Shown here: positions 18,334 to 27,606 of the stretch, piece by piece | How positions within the stretch are numbered: position 1 is the stretch's first letter | Layout: each line of letters begins with the position of its first letter | Assembly (NCBI GenBank): GCA_009886265.1 | Contig: QXZR01000085.1 | Location: 1 to 45,733, forward strand | From: Flavobacteriaceae bacterium | Lineage (GTDB): Bacteria > Bacteroidota > Bacteroidia > Flavobacteriales > Flavobacteriaceae | Direction: 5' to 3' | Length of the DNA stretch: 45,733 nucleotides | The notes under the pieces: model-generated | Databases searched by the model: none | Seen by the model: the letters and a program-made list of their open reading frames with translations, nothing else | Told to the model about the DNA's origin: nothing | Program-made: the position numbers and the translations under genes

Positions 18334-19134
18334 ATGCAAAAATTACTGAACAGCATACTGCGAAACAGAACGCTACTGCTGTTTATTTTGTTGCTAGCCT
18401 TATCTCTACGCTTTATTGCACGTAATCAAAACTACCAACGCAGTAATTTTTTAGCAATAAATAATGCTACTCTAGCGCCCTTTTTTGAAGCTCGCCATCA
18501 GTTTTTCTCTTACTTTAGACGCGATCAGCACAACCAGCAGCTACTTGAAGACAATCAATACCTTTTAGAAAAGCTTATCAATGAGCAAAGTAAAGCGCTT
18601 CTTTTGGACAGCATTCCATTTGAAGTAATTCCCGCACAAGTAATTCGAAATAGCATTCAGCTCAACTACAACCACATCACACTTAACGCAGGAAACAAAA
18701 GCGGTATACACAAGGAAATGGGTGTTATTTCTGCAAAAGGAGTCGTTGGGATTGTTCATAACACCAACGATGAAACCAGCAGTGTTATTTCCTTGCTAAA
18801 TAAGTCGTTGCGCATAAACGCAAAACTCAAGAAAAGTAATCATTTTGGTAGCCTCTATTGGAATGGAGATTCGCCAAAAGACATGATACTGTCAGACGTT
18901 CCCTTGGCTGCCACTGTACAAGTGGGAGATACCATTGTTACTGGAGGTATGTCGGCTGTTTTTCCAAAACATATTGACCTTGGTGTCATCAATGAAATTA
19001 TTGTCCCGACAAACGACAACTATTACCAGCTTCACATATCCCTTTTTCAAGACATGACCAATCTGGATTATGTCTATGGCGTTGTGATACCTAAAGCTGA
19101 AACAATCAAAGAAATGATTATCGATAATGAATAA
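18334..19134 (+). CDS. mreC: Rod-shape-determining protein MreC
   Basis: 266 residues. One N-terminal membrane helix (about 12-27) is followed by a coiled coil (about 50-90) and the periplasmic beta-rich MreC core (SIQLNYNHITLNAGNKSGI, MGVISAKGVVGIVHN, GDTIVTGGMSAVFPKHIDLG). It is the bitopic scaffold that links MreB filaments to PBP2 and RodA. The gap to mreB is 8 bases and it overlaps mreD by 8 bases, so the genes are co-translated. Confidence 0.94.
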   Translation: MQKLLNSILRNRTLLLFILLLALSLRFIARNQNYQRSNFLAINNATLAPFFEARHQFFSYFRRDQHNQQLLEDNQYLLEKLINEQSKALLLDSIPFEVIPAQVIRNSIQLNYNHITLNAGNKSGIHKEMGVISAKGVVGIVHNTNDETSSVISLLNKSLRINAKLKKSNHFGSLYWNGDSPKDMILSDVPLAATVQVGDTIVTGGMSAVFPKHIDLGVINEIIVPTNDNYYQLHISLFQDMTNLDYVYGVVIPKAETIKEMIIDNE

Positions 19135-19627
19135 ACCAATAGGCTTACTGGTTTGGTTTTTGGCACTTGTCTTTGCACAGGTTTTCATCCTTGACCCTAT
19201 CATGCTTGGCATTCCTTATTCGCCGTTAATCTATGTGCTTTTATTTGTGTTTTTGCCTCACCAATGGGAAGCTTGGGTCGTGCTGTTGGTCGGATTTTTT
19301 ATTGGGGTTGTGGTTGACTTGCTTTTCTTGTCTGGTGGCGTACACACTGTCGCAAGTCTGATTGCTTGCTTTACAAGACCACTACTTATGCGCACTGCAT
19401 ACCGAGACACCATATCCTTAAGAGATCTGAAAATTGAAAACGAATCTTTCGGAAGTCTTTGCCTCTACACTTTACTGATTATATTGGTTCATCACTTTTT
19501 TCTTTTTGCTGCCATGATAGGAAGCTGGTCTAAGTTTGGCTGGTTGCTAAGTGCATGGGGAGCCAACAGTATTTTAACCATAATGGCCTGTTTCTTATTG
19601 CTTGTTTTAACCCAAAAAAGAAAGTAA
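19127..19627 (+). CDS. mreD: Rod-shape-determining protein MreD
   Basis: 166 residues, almost entirely hydrophobic, with five or so membrane helices (for example 6-24, 29-45, 50-74, 105-128, 137-160). There are few fixed motifs in this family, so the call rests on length, topology and position between mreC and mrdA. MreD is a membrane partner of MreC in elongasome assembly. The stop TAA shares its last A with the mrdA ATG. Confidence 0.88.
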   Translation: MNKPIGLLVWFLALVFAQVFILDPIMLGIPYSPLIYVLLFVFLPHQWEAWVVLLVGFFIGVVVDLLFLSGGVHTVASLIACFTRPLLMRTAYRDTISLRDLKIENESFGSLCLYTLLIILVHHFFLFAAMIGSWSKFGWLLSAWGANSILTIMACFLLLVLTQKRK

Positions 19628-21489
19628 TGAGAACCCGCTTTTTTACCACAACGATTGCAATTGTAGGCATCGTACTGTTTGTGAGGTTGTTTTTCCTTCA
19701 GATAATCTCAGATCAATACGGCGATCTTTCCTTAAAAAACTCGGTATTAAAGCAGTACGTATATCCAGAGCGAGGGTATGTTTTTGATAGGAATGGCACT
19801 CTATTGGTTTCTAATCAGCCCATGTATGACTTGATGGTGATTCCAAAAAACCTCAAAGCCTTCGACACCTTGGACCTATGCAAGATGCTGCGTTTGCCTA
19901 AATCAGAATTGGTTGAAAGTATAAACAAAGCGCGTCGCTATTCGCTGCGTGCCCCATCGGTGCTTTTAAACCAAATTTCTAAACAAGACTATGCCATTTT
20001 ACAGGAGAAAATGTGGAAATTTCCAGGCATGTACATCCAGCGAAAATCTGTAAGAGATTACCAAACGGAAGTAGCAGCCAATCTCTTGGGTTATATAAGC
20101 GAGGTTAACAATTTCGATATACGAAACAACCCCTACTATGTTAAAGGGGAACTCATAGGACGTCAAGGCATTGAAAAGACCTATGAAAAAGTACTGCGAG
20201 GGACTAAAGGCGTTTCCTATATGCAAAGGGATAAGTTTAACAGAATCATTGGCCCCTATAAAGATGGTACGCAGGACACTTTGCCAGTACCAGCGCAAGA
20301 CATAACACTATCAATTGACATTGCGCTTCAAGAATACGGCACTAAGCTATTGGCAAATAAACGTGGCGGTATTTTGGCCATTGAGCCCAACACAGGTGAA
20401 ATTCTGATGAGTGTGAGTACGCCAACCTTTGATCCCAATGCACTGGTAGGTAGAGATCGGTCTTCCCTTTTTGAAGAATTAAAGCAAGACACCCTTAACA
20501 GGTATTTATTTGACCGTTCACTTCAAGGGCAATACGCCCCGGGATCTCCTTTTAAAGTGCTAAATGCGCTTGTGGCACTAGAGGAAGGTGTGGTGGACTC
20601 CAAAACAAAATTCACTTGTTACAGCGGGCACTACTATGCCAGAAATCAATTTATGGCATGTATGTGTCCATCGGGAACAAAAAATAATCTAAACAGAGGT
20701 ATTTACAAATCTTGTAACACCTATTTCTCCAATGTTTACCGTCGTATTATCGATAAAGACAACAAAGTTGAAGAGAACATCAATAACTGGCACAAGCACC
20801 TGAACAGCTTTGGTTTAGGGAATTATTTGGGGTATGACCATCCTGTAGGCCAACCAGGTTATGTACCCAATGCTAACTTCTACAATCTTTGGTATCCCAA
20901 TCAACGGTGGCGCGGGTCAACCATAGTATCCAATGCCATTGGGCAAGGCGAAATACTTATGACGCCAATCCAATTGGCTAATGTAGCGGCAACCATTGCA
21001 AACCGGGGGTTTTTCTACACGCCCCATTTTGTAAAAGATGTGCAAGGTGATTTTATTGATCCTAAATACAAAACAAAACGCGCGACTACAATTTCAAAAG
21101 AACATTTTACAAATGTCATTGAGGGGATGGCTGATGTAGTTAGCAAAGGAACAGCCCGAGTAGCTGCTATAAGAGGAATTGAGGTCTGTGGCAAAACGGG
21201 TACCATTGAAAACTTTACAAAAATTGATGGGGTGAGAACACAACTAACAGACCATTCTGTTTTTATTGCTTTTGCACCAAAAGACGACCCTAAAATTGCA
21301 CTTGCTGTTATCGTTGAAAACGGATATTGGGGTGCGCGTTGGGCTGCGCCCATTGCCAGTTTGGTCATTGAAAAATATCTCAAAGGTGAAGTCAAGCGAA
21401 GATGGTTGGAAAACCGCATGCTCAACGGAAGTCTTGAAGAAGAATATGCCAAGGTAACAAGTAACAAACCTTTTACCATAAATGAATAA
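19627..21489 (+). CDS. mrdA: Penicillin-binding protein 2 (elongation-specific transpeptidase)
   Basis: 620 residues from ATG 19627; an upstream in-frame ATG inside mreD would add 24 residues and is rejected because the TAATG junction and the signal-anchor helix (residues 6-25) fit better. It cross-links peptidoglycan during side-wall growth together with RodA. The pedestal domain contains YPERGYVFDRNG. The transpeptidase has the Ser307-Pro-Phe-Lys310 active site (APGSPFKV), the SCN motif (362-364) and KTG (523-525, CGKTGT). Length is normal for the family. It overlaps rodA by 8 bases. Confidence 0.96.
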   Translation: MRTRFFTTTIAIVGIVLFVRLFFLQIISDQYGDLSLKNSVLKQYVYPERGYVFDRNGTLLVSNQPMYDLMVIPKNLKAFDTLDLCKMLRLPKSELVESINKARRYSLRAPSVLLNQISKQDYAILQEKMWKFPGMYIQRKSVRDYQTEVAANLLGYISEVNNFDIRNNPYYVKGELIGRQGIEKTYEKVLRGTKGVSYMQRDKFNRIIGPYKDGTQDTLPVPAQDITLSIDIALQEYGTKLLANKRGGILAIEPNTGEILMSVSTPTFDPNALVGRDRSSLFEELKQDTLNRYLFDRSLQGQYAPGSPFKVLNALVALEEGVVDSKTKFTCYSGHYYARNQFMACMCPSGTKNNLNRGIYKSCNTYFSNVYRRIIDKDNKVEENINNWHKHLNSFGLGNYLGYDHPVGQPGYVPNANFYNLWYPNQRWRGSTIVSNAIGQGEILMTPIQLANVAATIANRGFFYTPHFVKDVQGDFIDPKYKTKRATTISKEHFTNVIEGMADVVSKGTARVAAIRGIEVCGKTGTIENFTKIDGVRTQLTDHSVFIAFAPKDDPKIALAVIVENGYWGARWAAPIASLVIEKYLKGEVKRRWLENRMLNGSLEEEYAKVTSNKPFTINE

Positions 21490-22723
21490 GTTTTCGCAAT
21501 TTGACTGGTATGCGTTAACCCTCTATCTGATGTTGGTGGGCGTAGGTTTGGTCAATATATATTCTGCTGTATACGATGCCGACAACACGGCTATTGCTGC
21601 TGGATTTATGCAAAAACAACTTATTGCTTTAGGGATAGGTTTAGTGTTGATTTCCTTATTCCAATTCATTGATATCAAGTTTTTTGAGCGTTATGCTAGT
21701 ATCTTATTTCTGTTGTCAATCCTAAGTTTATTGGGACTTTGGGTGTTTGGGACAGAGGTGTCTGGTGCAAGGTCTTGGTATGCTATTGGCGGATTTAGCT
21801 TGCAGCCTTCAGAGTTTGCAAAAGTTGCCGTTGCACTCGCACTTGCCAAGCACTTAGGTGGTTTTAATACACGTATAGATAGCGTAAAAGATTATACAGG
21901 TGCCTTTGTCATCATAGCCATTCCCGCGATGTTAACGATACTCCAACCCGACCCCGGAACAGCCATAGTACTTTTAAGCTTTTTCCTTGTACTCCATGCC
22001 GAAGGACTTCCAGCTAACTTTCTTTATGTCATACTAAGTCTGTTTGGGTTATTTATACTCACGCTGCTGATTGGCGCCAATACTACCTTATGGACTATTG
22101 GCGTTTTATCGCTGTTTGCCTATACCTACAGACGTTGGCGTAAGGCAAAAAAAGTACTCAGACCCATACTGTTAATAGGTGTCGTGGGTGCTGCTTTTAC
22201 GCTTTCTGTGTCCTATATTTTTGACAATGTGTTTGAACAACGACACAGAGATCGCTTTAATATTTTATTAGGAAAAGAAGTTGATGTTAGAGGTGTCGGT
22301 TATAATATAAATCAGTCTCAAATAGCCATTGGCTCAGGCGGTAAATTGGGCAAAGGCTACCTCCAAGGAACACAAACTAAAGGAGGGTTTGTACCAGAAC
22401 AGCAAACCGATTACATCTTCACAACTGTGGGCGAAGAATGGGGCTTTTTAGGCACGGCCATGGTTTTGGGTCTTTTTATGATGCTCATGATGCAAATTGT
22501 CAAAACAGCCTACAAACAAAAAACCACTTTTAGCAGGGTGTTTTGCCTTGGATTTGCATGTATATTACTCATACACGTAGGCATTAACCTAGGCATGGTG
22601 GTTGGCTTGGTGCCTACCATTGGTATTCCACTCCCCCTGATGAGTTACGGCGGATCTAGCCTGTTGGCTTTTAGTATATTTATGGGAATTTACTTGCGCA
22701 TATATTATCAGAGAATACAATAA
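21482..22723 (+). CDS. rodA: Peptidoglycan polymerase RodA (SEDS family)
   Basis: 413 residues with about ten membrane helices. SEDS-family glycosyltransferase that polymerises lipid II with PBP2. The family signatures are visible: SGARSWYAIGGFSLQPSEFAKV (central), PDPGTAIVLLSFF, the Asp-containing PEQQTDYIFTTVGEEWGF and the C-terminal VGLVPTIGIPLPLMSYGGSS. It ends the mre-mrdA-rodA run and converges on the prc-like gene with a gap of only 14 bases and no terminator hairpin visible. Confidence 0.96.
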   Translation: MNKFSQFDWYALTLYLMLVGVGLVNIYSAVYDADNTAIAAGFMQKQLIALGIGLVLISLFQFIDIKFFERYASILFLLSILSLLGLWVFGTEVSGARSWYAIGGFSLQPSEFAKVAVALALAKHLGGFNTRIDSVKDYTGAFVIIAIPAMLTILQPDPGTAIVLLSFFLVLHAEGLPANFLYVILSLFGLFILTLLIGANTTLWTIGVLSLFAYTYRRWRKAKKVLRPILLIGVVGAAFTLSVSYIFDNVFEQRHRDRFNILLGKEVDVRGVGYNINQSQIAIGSGGKLGKGYLQGTQTKGGFVPEQQTDYIFTTVGEEWGFLGTAMVLGLFMMLMMQIVKTAYKQKTTFSRVFCLGFACILLIHVGINLGMVVGLVPTIGIPLPLMSYGGSSLLAFSIFMGIYLRIYYQRIQ

Positions 22724-22737
22724 ACTCTTTTAATAGA

Positions 22738-24879
22738 TTAGCGTTGCAGGGCAAGCGGTTTTTTGCCAATAAAGTTTAAATCCAACGCTTCTAAAATCGA
22801 AACAGCCTCGTTAACATACATATCCTTATTTAAAGACTTTTGCCAACGCTTGCGCTTTTCAGCAAGCAGGGTGTCTGTCTTCATTTTTGTCAACTCATAA
22901 GGAAGCGATTTAAATTTCAATGAATTGGTGTATTCGTTCAGTATTTCAAATTGGTCTGCAAATGATTCGTCTTTAGCTATTTCATTCGAAAACAGTTTGT
23001 AGTTCAATGAAAAATCGTTTTTGTCTTGTTGTTGGCGAACCCATTTGGCATTTTTATCAATAAGCTGAAACAAAGTGTCATTAGCCACACGAGCAGCGCT
23101 GTTTTCAATAACCTGTTGATAGTTTTGATAGCCATTCCATTTGCTAAATTGAGCCGAAGCAATCTGATCCCATACCAAGGGATTTTCTTCGTCTTTTTCT
23201 CCAATATCAACATAGGCATATTGGTCTGGTGCTACCACATCGCTATAAACTCCTTCTAGCTGGGTTGACTTACCCGTAATGCGATAGAACTTTTCAGTGG
23301 TAAATTTCAACGCACCCAAATCGCCATAAGTACTCTTAGAAACAAAGCGATTGAGCTCTATAATATTCTGAACGGTTCCCTTGCCAAAAGTTTGCTTGCT
23401 CCCCAAAACAACCGCTCTTTCATAATCTTGCATGGCAGCTGCTAGAATTTCAGAAGCCGACGCCGAAAGTTCATTGACCATAATTACTAGAGGGCCGTCC
23501 CAAAGTGTTTTACCATCTCTATCTTTTAAAACCTTACTCCCCGCATCACTTGTCTTGACCTGCACAACGGGTCCTTCATCAATAAAGAAACCGGCCATAT
23601 CCACTACCGTTTGTAACGAACCTCCACCATTATTTCGCAAATCAATAACCAAACCTTGAACATCTTTTTGCTTGAGACGGATAATTTCTTGCTCCATGTC
23701 CTTGGCAGCATTGCGTTCTTTGTAATCCTTAAAATCAACATAAAATTTAGGCAGGTGTATCAGTCCAAACGTTCTACCTCCTTTTTGGATTAGTGATGAC
23801 TTCAAATAAGATTCTTCTAATTCTACCGTGTCGCGTTTTATGGCTACCTCCTCAATAGTACCGTCAACGCGTTTTATGGTTAGGAAAACCGTGGTGTCAG
23901 CCGGCCCCTTGATAAGTTTGATGGCATCATCTAAACGCATGGACTGTACATCAACAGGGTCGCCCTCTTCTTGACGTACCATCATGATTTGGTCACCAAC
24001 TTCAATAGATTGGTCGCGCCATATGGGCCCACCTGATATGACATCAACAATCTTAATGACTTGGTTTCGCTTGGTAAGTCGAGCACCAATGCCTTCATAC
24101 TTTCCAGACATGGATGCATCAAAACGATCTTTGTCCACTGGGGCGAAATAAACCGAATGCGGGTCAAACTGGGTTACAAAAGCGTTGAGATAACTTCCAA
24201 ACCAATCCTCTTCGCGCACATCTTCCATCAAAGAAAAATAGTTTTCCATGTTTTCTTTGGTAATCTCTCGTGCTTCTTTTTCCAAAACCTCAAAAGTCTT
24301 GGGCACATAGCTTTCGTCTTTTGCCCCCAACTTTTCTTCCTCTTCTAATTTGTTGTGCAAAATATTAAGGGTAGAAAGTTTAAGTTGCTTGCGCCACTTT
24401 TCTACTTTTAGCCGCAACGTACCTGGGTATTGCTGATTTTCATAATCAACATTTATATCCTCCTTTTTATTAAAATCAAAAGGCTTCTCCAAAATCTCGA
24501 GATAGAATGACTTGGTTTCATTTCTGCGTTCCAAATAACGCGTATAAACCAAATCGAAAAAATTAGTTTGTAAAGCCCTAAACTCGTCGTCTAATGCATA
24601 TTTGTATCGATCAAATTGAGCAATATCCTTTTTTAGAAAATAGCGTTTTTGACCATCCAGCATTTCCAAAAAGGTATCGTACAAGTCTTCGGAAAAGTCG
24701 TTGCTTATGTCCTTAGGATCGAAGTGTCCGCGTTGCATAAAATATGCAATTAGCTCCATCAGGAGTTTATCTTTTGAGGTGTCTTCAGAAAATTCATGCG
24801 TTGTTGGAACATTAAAGCGCGTCCACGCAACAAGCATCAAGGCAGCAAATAACAGGGGGATAAATAACTTTTTTTTCAT
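22738..24879 (-). CDS. prc: Carboxy-terminal processing protease (Prc/Tsp, S41 family)
   Basis: 713 residues from ATG 24879; a TTG six codons upstream is less likely. The N-terminal signal sequence (about 4-18) places it in the periplasm. Domain order: helical N-domain (30-235), PDZ around 260-350 (KYEGIGARLTKRNQ), S41 protease core (365-540) and a C-terminal DUF3340-like part. The catalytic Ser474 (SASASE) and Lys500 (TFGKGTVQ) of the Ser/Lys dyad are present. The NGGGSLQTVVDMAGFF and LVIMVNELSASASEI segments are typical. Prc degrades tagged or misfolded periplasmic proteins and trims penicillin-binding proteins, which suits its place beside the cell-wall cluster. A TTTGGCACGGTT box lies upstream. 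Confidence 0.93.
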   Translation of the reverse strand: MKKKLFIPLLFAALMLVAWTRFNVPTTHEFSEDTSKDKLLMELIAYFMQRGHFDPKDISNDFSEDLYDTFLEMLDGQKRYFLKKDIAQFDRYKYALDDEFRALQTNFFDLVYTRYLERRNETKSFYLEILEKPFDFNKKEDINVDYENQQYPGTLRLKVEKWRKQLKLSTLNILHNKLEEEEKLGAKDESYVPKTFEVLEKEAREITKENMENYFSLMEDVREEDWFGSYLNAFVTQFDPHSVYFAPVDKDRFDASMSGKYEGIGARLTKRNQVIKIVDVISGGPIWRDQSIEVGDQIMMVRQEEGDPVDVQSMRLDDAIKLIKGPADTTVFLTIKRVDGTIEEVAIKRDTVELEESYLKSSLIQKGGRTFGLIHLPKFYVDFKDYKERNAAKDMEQEIIRLKQKDVQGLVIDLRNNGGGSLQTVVDMAGFFIDEGPVVQVKTSDAGSKVLKDRDGKTLWDGPLVIMVNELSASASEILAAAMQDYERAVVLGSKQTFGKGTVQNIIELNRFVSKSTYGDLGALKFTTEKFYRITGKSTQLEGVYSDVVAPDQYAYVDIGEKDEENPLVWDQIASAQFSKWNGYQNYQQVIENSAARVANDTLFQLIDKNAKWVRQQQDKNDFSLNYKLFSNEIAKDESFADQFEILNEYTNSLKFKSLPYELTKMKTDTLLAEKRKRWQKSLNKDMYVNEAVSILEALDLNFIGKKPLALQR

Positions 24880-24938
24880 AATTCTCTTTGGAAGCAAGGT
24901 TAAAAATACAGCTTTTTCGTAACTTTTTTAACAACTAT

Positions 24939-24956
24939 TCCATAACCGTGCCAAAA
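24939..24956 (-). promoter_or_regulatory. Sigma-54-like -24 box upstream of prc
   Basis: On the minus strand TTTGGCACGGTTATGGAA contains the full -24 core TTGGCACG, with G but not C at the expected -12 GC position (GA instead). Transcription would begin near 24927, about 48 bases before the ATG. The 12-mer TTTGGCACGGTT recurs at 35081-35092. Tentative. Confidence 0.35.
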
Positions 24957-25007
24957 AAAGCAAATATGAAGCCGTCATTGCGTATTTTTATATTTCAAAA
25001 CTAATGT

Positions 25008-25775
25008 ATGAAAAAGCCTTTAATTCTTGTAACAAACGATGACGGAATTAGCGCTCCAGGGCTACGAAATCTGATTCATGTGATGAACAGCATTGGTGAC
25101 GTAGTGGTAGTGGCGCCCGACAGCCCACAATCTGGCATGGGTCATGCCATTACCTTAAATAATACGCTTCGATGCAGTAAGGTCACCATAGATGATGGAC
25201 CTCAGACAGAATACGCTTGCTCTGGCACACCCGCTGACTGTGTCAAAATGGGCGTGCATGAAATTCTAAAACGCAAGCCAGACCTCTGTGTTTCTGGCAT
25301 CAATCACGGCTCCAATTCGTCAATTAATGTTATCTATTCAGGAACCATGAGTGCTGCTGTTGAAGCGGGCATAGAAGGGATTCCTGCCATTGGGTTTTCA
25401 CTTTTAGACTATGCGTGGGATGCTGATTTTGAACAAATAAACACATTTGTAAAACGTATTGCCCTGTCTGCCCTGTCAAATGGAATTCCAGAAGGCGTGG
25501 TGCTAAACGTTAACCTGCCTAAATTAAAAGAGAAGGACATTAAAGGAATACGCATATGCAGACAAGCAATGGCATATTGGGTTGAAGAATTTGACAAAAG
25601 AGAAGACCCAACTGGTAAAGAATACTACTGGCTAACAGGAAAATTTATCAATGAGGACAAGGGCGAAGACACCGACGAGTGGGCACTCGAAAACGGCTAT
25701 GTAAGCGTTGTGCCAGTTCACTTTGACATGACAGCACATCACAGCATACAGAAATTAAATACATGGGATTTTTAA
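25008..25775 (+). CDS. surE: 5'/3'-nucleotidase SurE
   Basis: 255 residues, metal-dependent nucleoside monophosphate phosphatase of the SurE family. The diagnostic N-terminal ILVTNDDGISAPGL (Asp11, Asp12) supplies the metal site; VVAPDSPQSGMGHAIT, CSGTPADCVKMG and SGINHGSNSSINVIYSGTM are also present. It is cytoplasmic and linked in bacteria to stationary-phase and stress survival. It starts a plus-strand run with the small membrane gene (13-base overlap) and lpxB. Confidence 0.96.
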   Translation: MKKPLILVTNDDGISAPGLRNLIHVMNSIGDVVVVAPDSPQSGMGHAITLNNTLRCSKVTIDDGPQTEYACSGTPADCVKMGVHEILKRKPDLCVSGINHGSNSSINVIYSGTMSAAVEAGIEGIPAIGFSLLDYAWDADFEQINTFVKRIALSALSNGIPEGVVLNVNLPKLKEKDIKGIRICRQAMAYWVEEFDKREDPTGKEYYWLTGKFINEDKGEDTDEWALENGYVSVVPVHFDMTAHHSIQKLNTWDF

Positions 25776-26029
25776 CAAAACAACTGCGTAGGGGTCTGCT
25801 GCTGGGGTTAGGATTGCCTTTATTTATACTTGGCATTGCACTACTCAATCTAGATTTTAAAATTACGGAATTCGATAAATTTGCTGGTATCGCAACAATT
25901 TGTGCAATCCCCAATCTGCTATTATTTTTTGGCTCCCTCCGAAAAAATAACGAGCCATTTGCCTATGGAGTCCTTGCCAGCTCCATCTTGTGGGCATTGT
26001 TTACCTTTGGATTAAAGCTTTTTGGATGA
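25763..26029 (+). CDS. Small conserved membrane protein between surE and lpxB
   Basis: 88 residues with three likely membrane helices (about 11-29, 40-57, 66-86) joined by short loops; basic residues at the start (KQLRR) suggest an N-in orientation. I recall similar short membrane ORFs between surE and lpxB in flavobacteria, but no function is known to me. It overlaps surE by 13 bases and shares an ATGA junction with lpxB, so the three genes are translationally coupled. A role in lipid A or envelope metabolism is only guessed from context. Confidence 0.75.
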   Translation: MGFLTKQLRRGLLLGLGLPLFILGIALLNLDFKITEFDKFAGIATICAIPNLLLFFGSLRKNNEPFAYGVLASSILWALFTFGLKLFG

Positions 26030-27132
26030 AGTACTACATCATTGCCGGGGAAGCATCTGGTGATTTACATGCTGCTAACCTTATAAAATCGCTTAAGCAC
26101 GAAGATGCAAATACAAGCATTCGTGCTTGGGGAGGCGACCGCATGAAGGCGCAAGGGGCAACCATCGTAAAGCACTACCGTGACTTGGCTTTTATGGGTT
26201 TTTGGGAAGTCGCCAAAAACATCCGAACCATTTTCAAAAACATACGCTTTTGTAAAGAAGATATGTTAGCATTTCAACCCGATGCCATTATCCTTGTTGA
26301 CTATCCCGGCTTTAACCTCCGCATCGCCAAATGGGCAAAAGCTCAAAAAATTCCTGTGCACTATTACATAAGTCCACAAGTTTGGGCGTGGAAAGAAAAC
26401 AGGGTAACACTTATGAAAAAGGTAATTGACTATCTGTATGTCATCCTCCCTTTTGAAAAGACCTTTTTTGAAGACAAACACCAGCTGGCTGTTGATTTTG
26501 TGGGGCATCCATTGTTAGATGAAATTGCACAATTTGACGCTGGAAGCGCTGATGCCTTTAGGACAACACACAAACTTCCAAAAGACAAACCCATAGTGGC
26601 TTTACTTCCTGGGAGCAGAGCGCAAGAGGTAAGTAAAATGGTTCGTATTATGTCGGATACCGCCAAAGACTTCCCCGATTATTGTTTTGTGATTGGAGCA
26701 GCACCGCACCTAGACGAAGTGCTCTTCGAAAACCTAGGCCTACACATTGTCAAAAATGACACCTATAAATTATTGTCGCATGCCCATGCTGCTTTGGTTA
26801 CCAGCGGAACAGCGACCTTAGAAACGGCATTGTTTGAGGTGCCACAAATTGTTTGTTATAAAACCAGTGCTTTGAGCTACACCATTGGAAAGCAAGTTGT
26901 AAAACTACCATACATCTCACTTGTCAATTTAATTTTAGACCAGATGGCCGTGCCAGAACGCTTGCAGCGCAATTGCAATGCAAAGCAATTATCTAAAGAC
27001 CTATCCGAAATTTTGAATGGACCAGCACGAACAGCCCAGCTTGAGGCCTACAAGGTGCTTAAAATAAAACTAGGCGGAAGTGGCGCTAGTGATCAAGCGG
27101 CCAGACTAATTTCACAACGAACACATGCGTAA
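26026..27132 (+). CDS. lpxB: Lipid-A-disaccharide synthase LpxB
   Basis: 368 residues from ATG 26026, the start that puts MKYYIIAGEASGDLHAANLI at the N-terminus as in the family. GT19 glycosyltransferase joining UDP-diacylglucosamine and lipid X in the Raetz pathway, peripheral on the inner membrane. Conserved blocks: GGDRMKAQGA, DYPGFNLRIAKWAK, HYYISPQVWAWKENR, FVGHPLLDE, LLPGSRAQEV and TSGTATLETALF. The upstream in-frame ATG at 25990 lies inside the small membrane gene and is rejected. It overlaps the NlpC/P60 gene by 8 bases. Confidence 0.96.
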   Translation: MKYYIIAGEASGDLHAANLIKSLKHEDANTSIRAWGGDRMKAQGATIVKHYRDLAFMGFWEVAKNIRTIFKNIRFCKEDMLAFQPDAIILVDYPGFNLRIAKWAKAQKIPVHYYISPQVWAWKENRVTLMKKVIDYLYVILPFEKTFFEDKHQLAVDFVGHPLLDEIAQFDAGSADAFRTTHKLPKDKPIVALLPGSRAQEVSKMVRIMSDTAKDFPDYCFVIGAAPHLDEVLFENLGLHIVKNDTYKLLSHAHAALVTSGTATLETALFEVPQIVCYKTSALSYTIGKQVVKLPYISLVNLILDQMAVPERLQRNCNAKQLSKDLSEILNGPARTAQLEAYKVLKIKLGGSGASDQAARLISQRTHA

Positions 27133-27586
27133 GCTATTTGTCTTGCTATTGGCACTAAGTATAGTTTCGTGTGGAAGCTTCCGAAAAGGCAGCAAAATGA
27201 AACCCAGAGATGGGGTTGTTTACTACGCCAAAGGATACTTAGGCACTCCTTATGCTTTGGGTGGAAATACTAAAGGTGGGATTGATTGCTCGGGACTTAT
27301 TTACAATGCCTACCGACAACAAGGCGTTAGAATACCCAGAACAGTTGATGCCTTGCGAAAAAAAGGCAAGCGCATTTCTGTCGACAGAGCCAAAAAAGGA
27401 GATCTAATTTTTTTTAGGACTTCAAGGAAACGTAGGCTTACACATGCCGGTATTGTGGTAGGCACAAAACGTGGGGTTCCCCAATTCATTCACGCCTCTT
27501 CTTCACGTGGGGTAATCATCTCAACGCTCGATAATACGTATTGGAAAAAAGCCTACGCTCAAACCCGAAGGTTGCTTAAAAAATAA
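27125..27586 (+). CDS. NlpC/P60 family cell-wall hydrolase lipoprotein
   Basis: 153 residues. Lipoprotein signal (hydrophobic 4-14, IVSC, Cys16), so anchored in the envelope. A single NlpC/P60 cysteine peptidase domain follows, cutting peptide stems in peptidoglycan. The catalytic residues are Cys55 (GGIDCSGL), His107 (LTHAGIVV) and a third polar residue at His123 (FIHASSS). The compact size, like E. coli MepS/Spr, suggests an endopeptidase that opens the wall for growth. It overlaps lpxB by 8 bases. Arg/Lys-rich surface segments (SRKRR, TKRG) would favour contact with acidic polymer. Confidence 0.92.
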   Translation: MRKLFVLLLALSIVSCGSFRKGSKMKPRDGVVYYAKGYLGTPYALGGNTKGGIDCSGLIYNAYRQQGVRIPRTVDALRKKGKRISVDRAKKGDLIFFRTSRKRRLTHAGIVVGTKRGVPQFIHASSSRGVIISTLDNTYWKKAYAQTRRLLKK

Positions 27587-27606
27587 ACTATTGCGTACTT
27601 TGTAGT

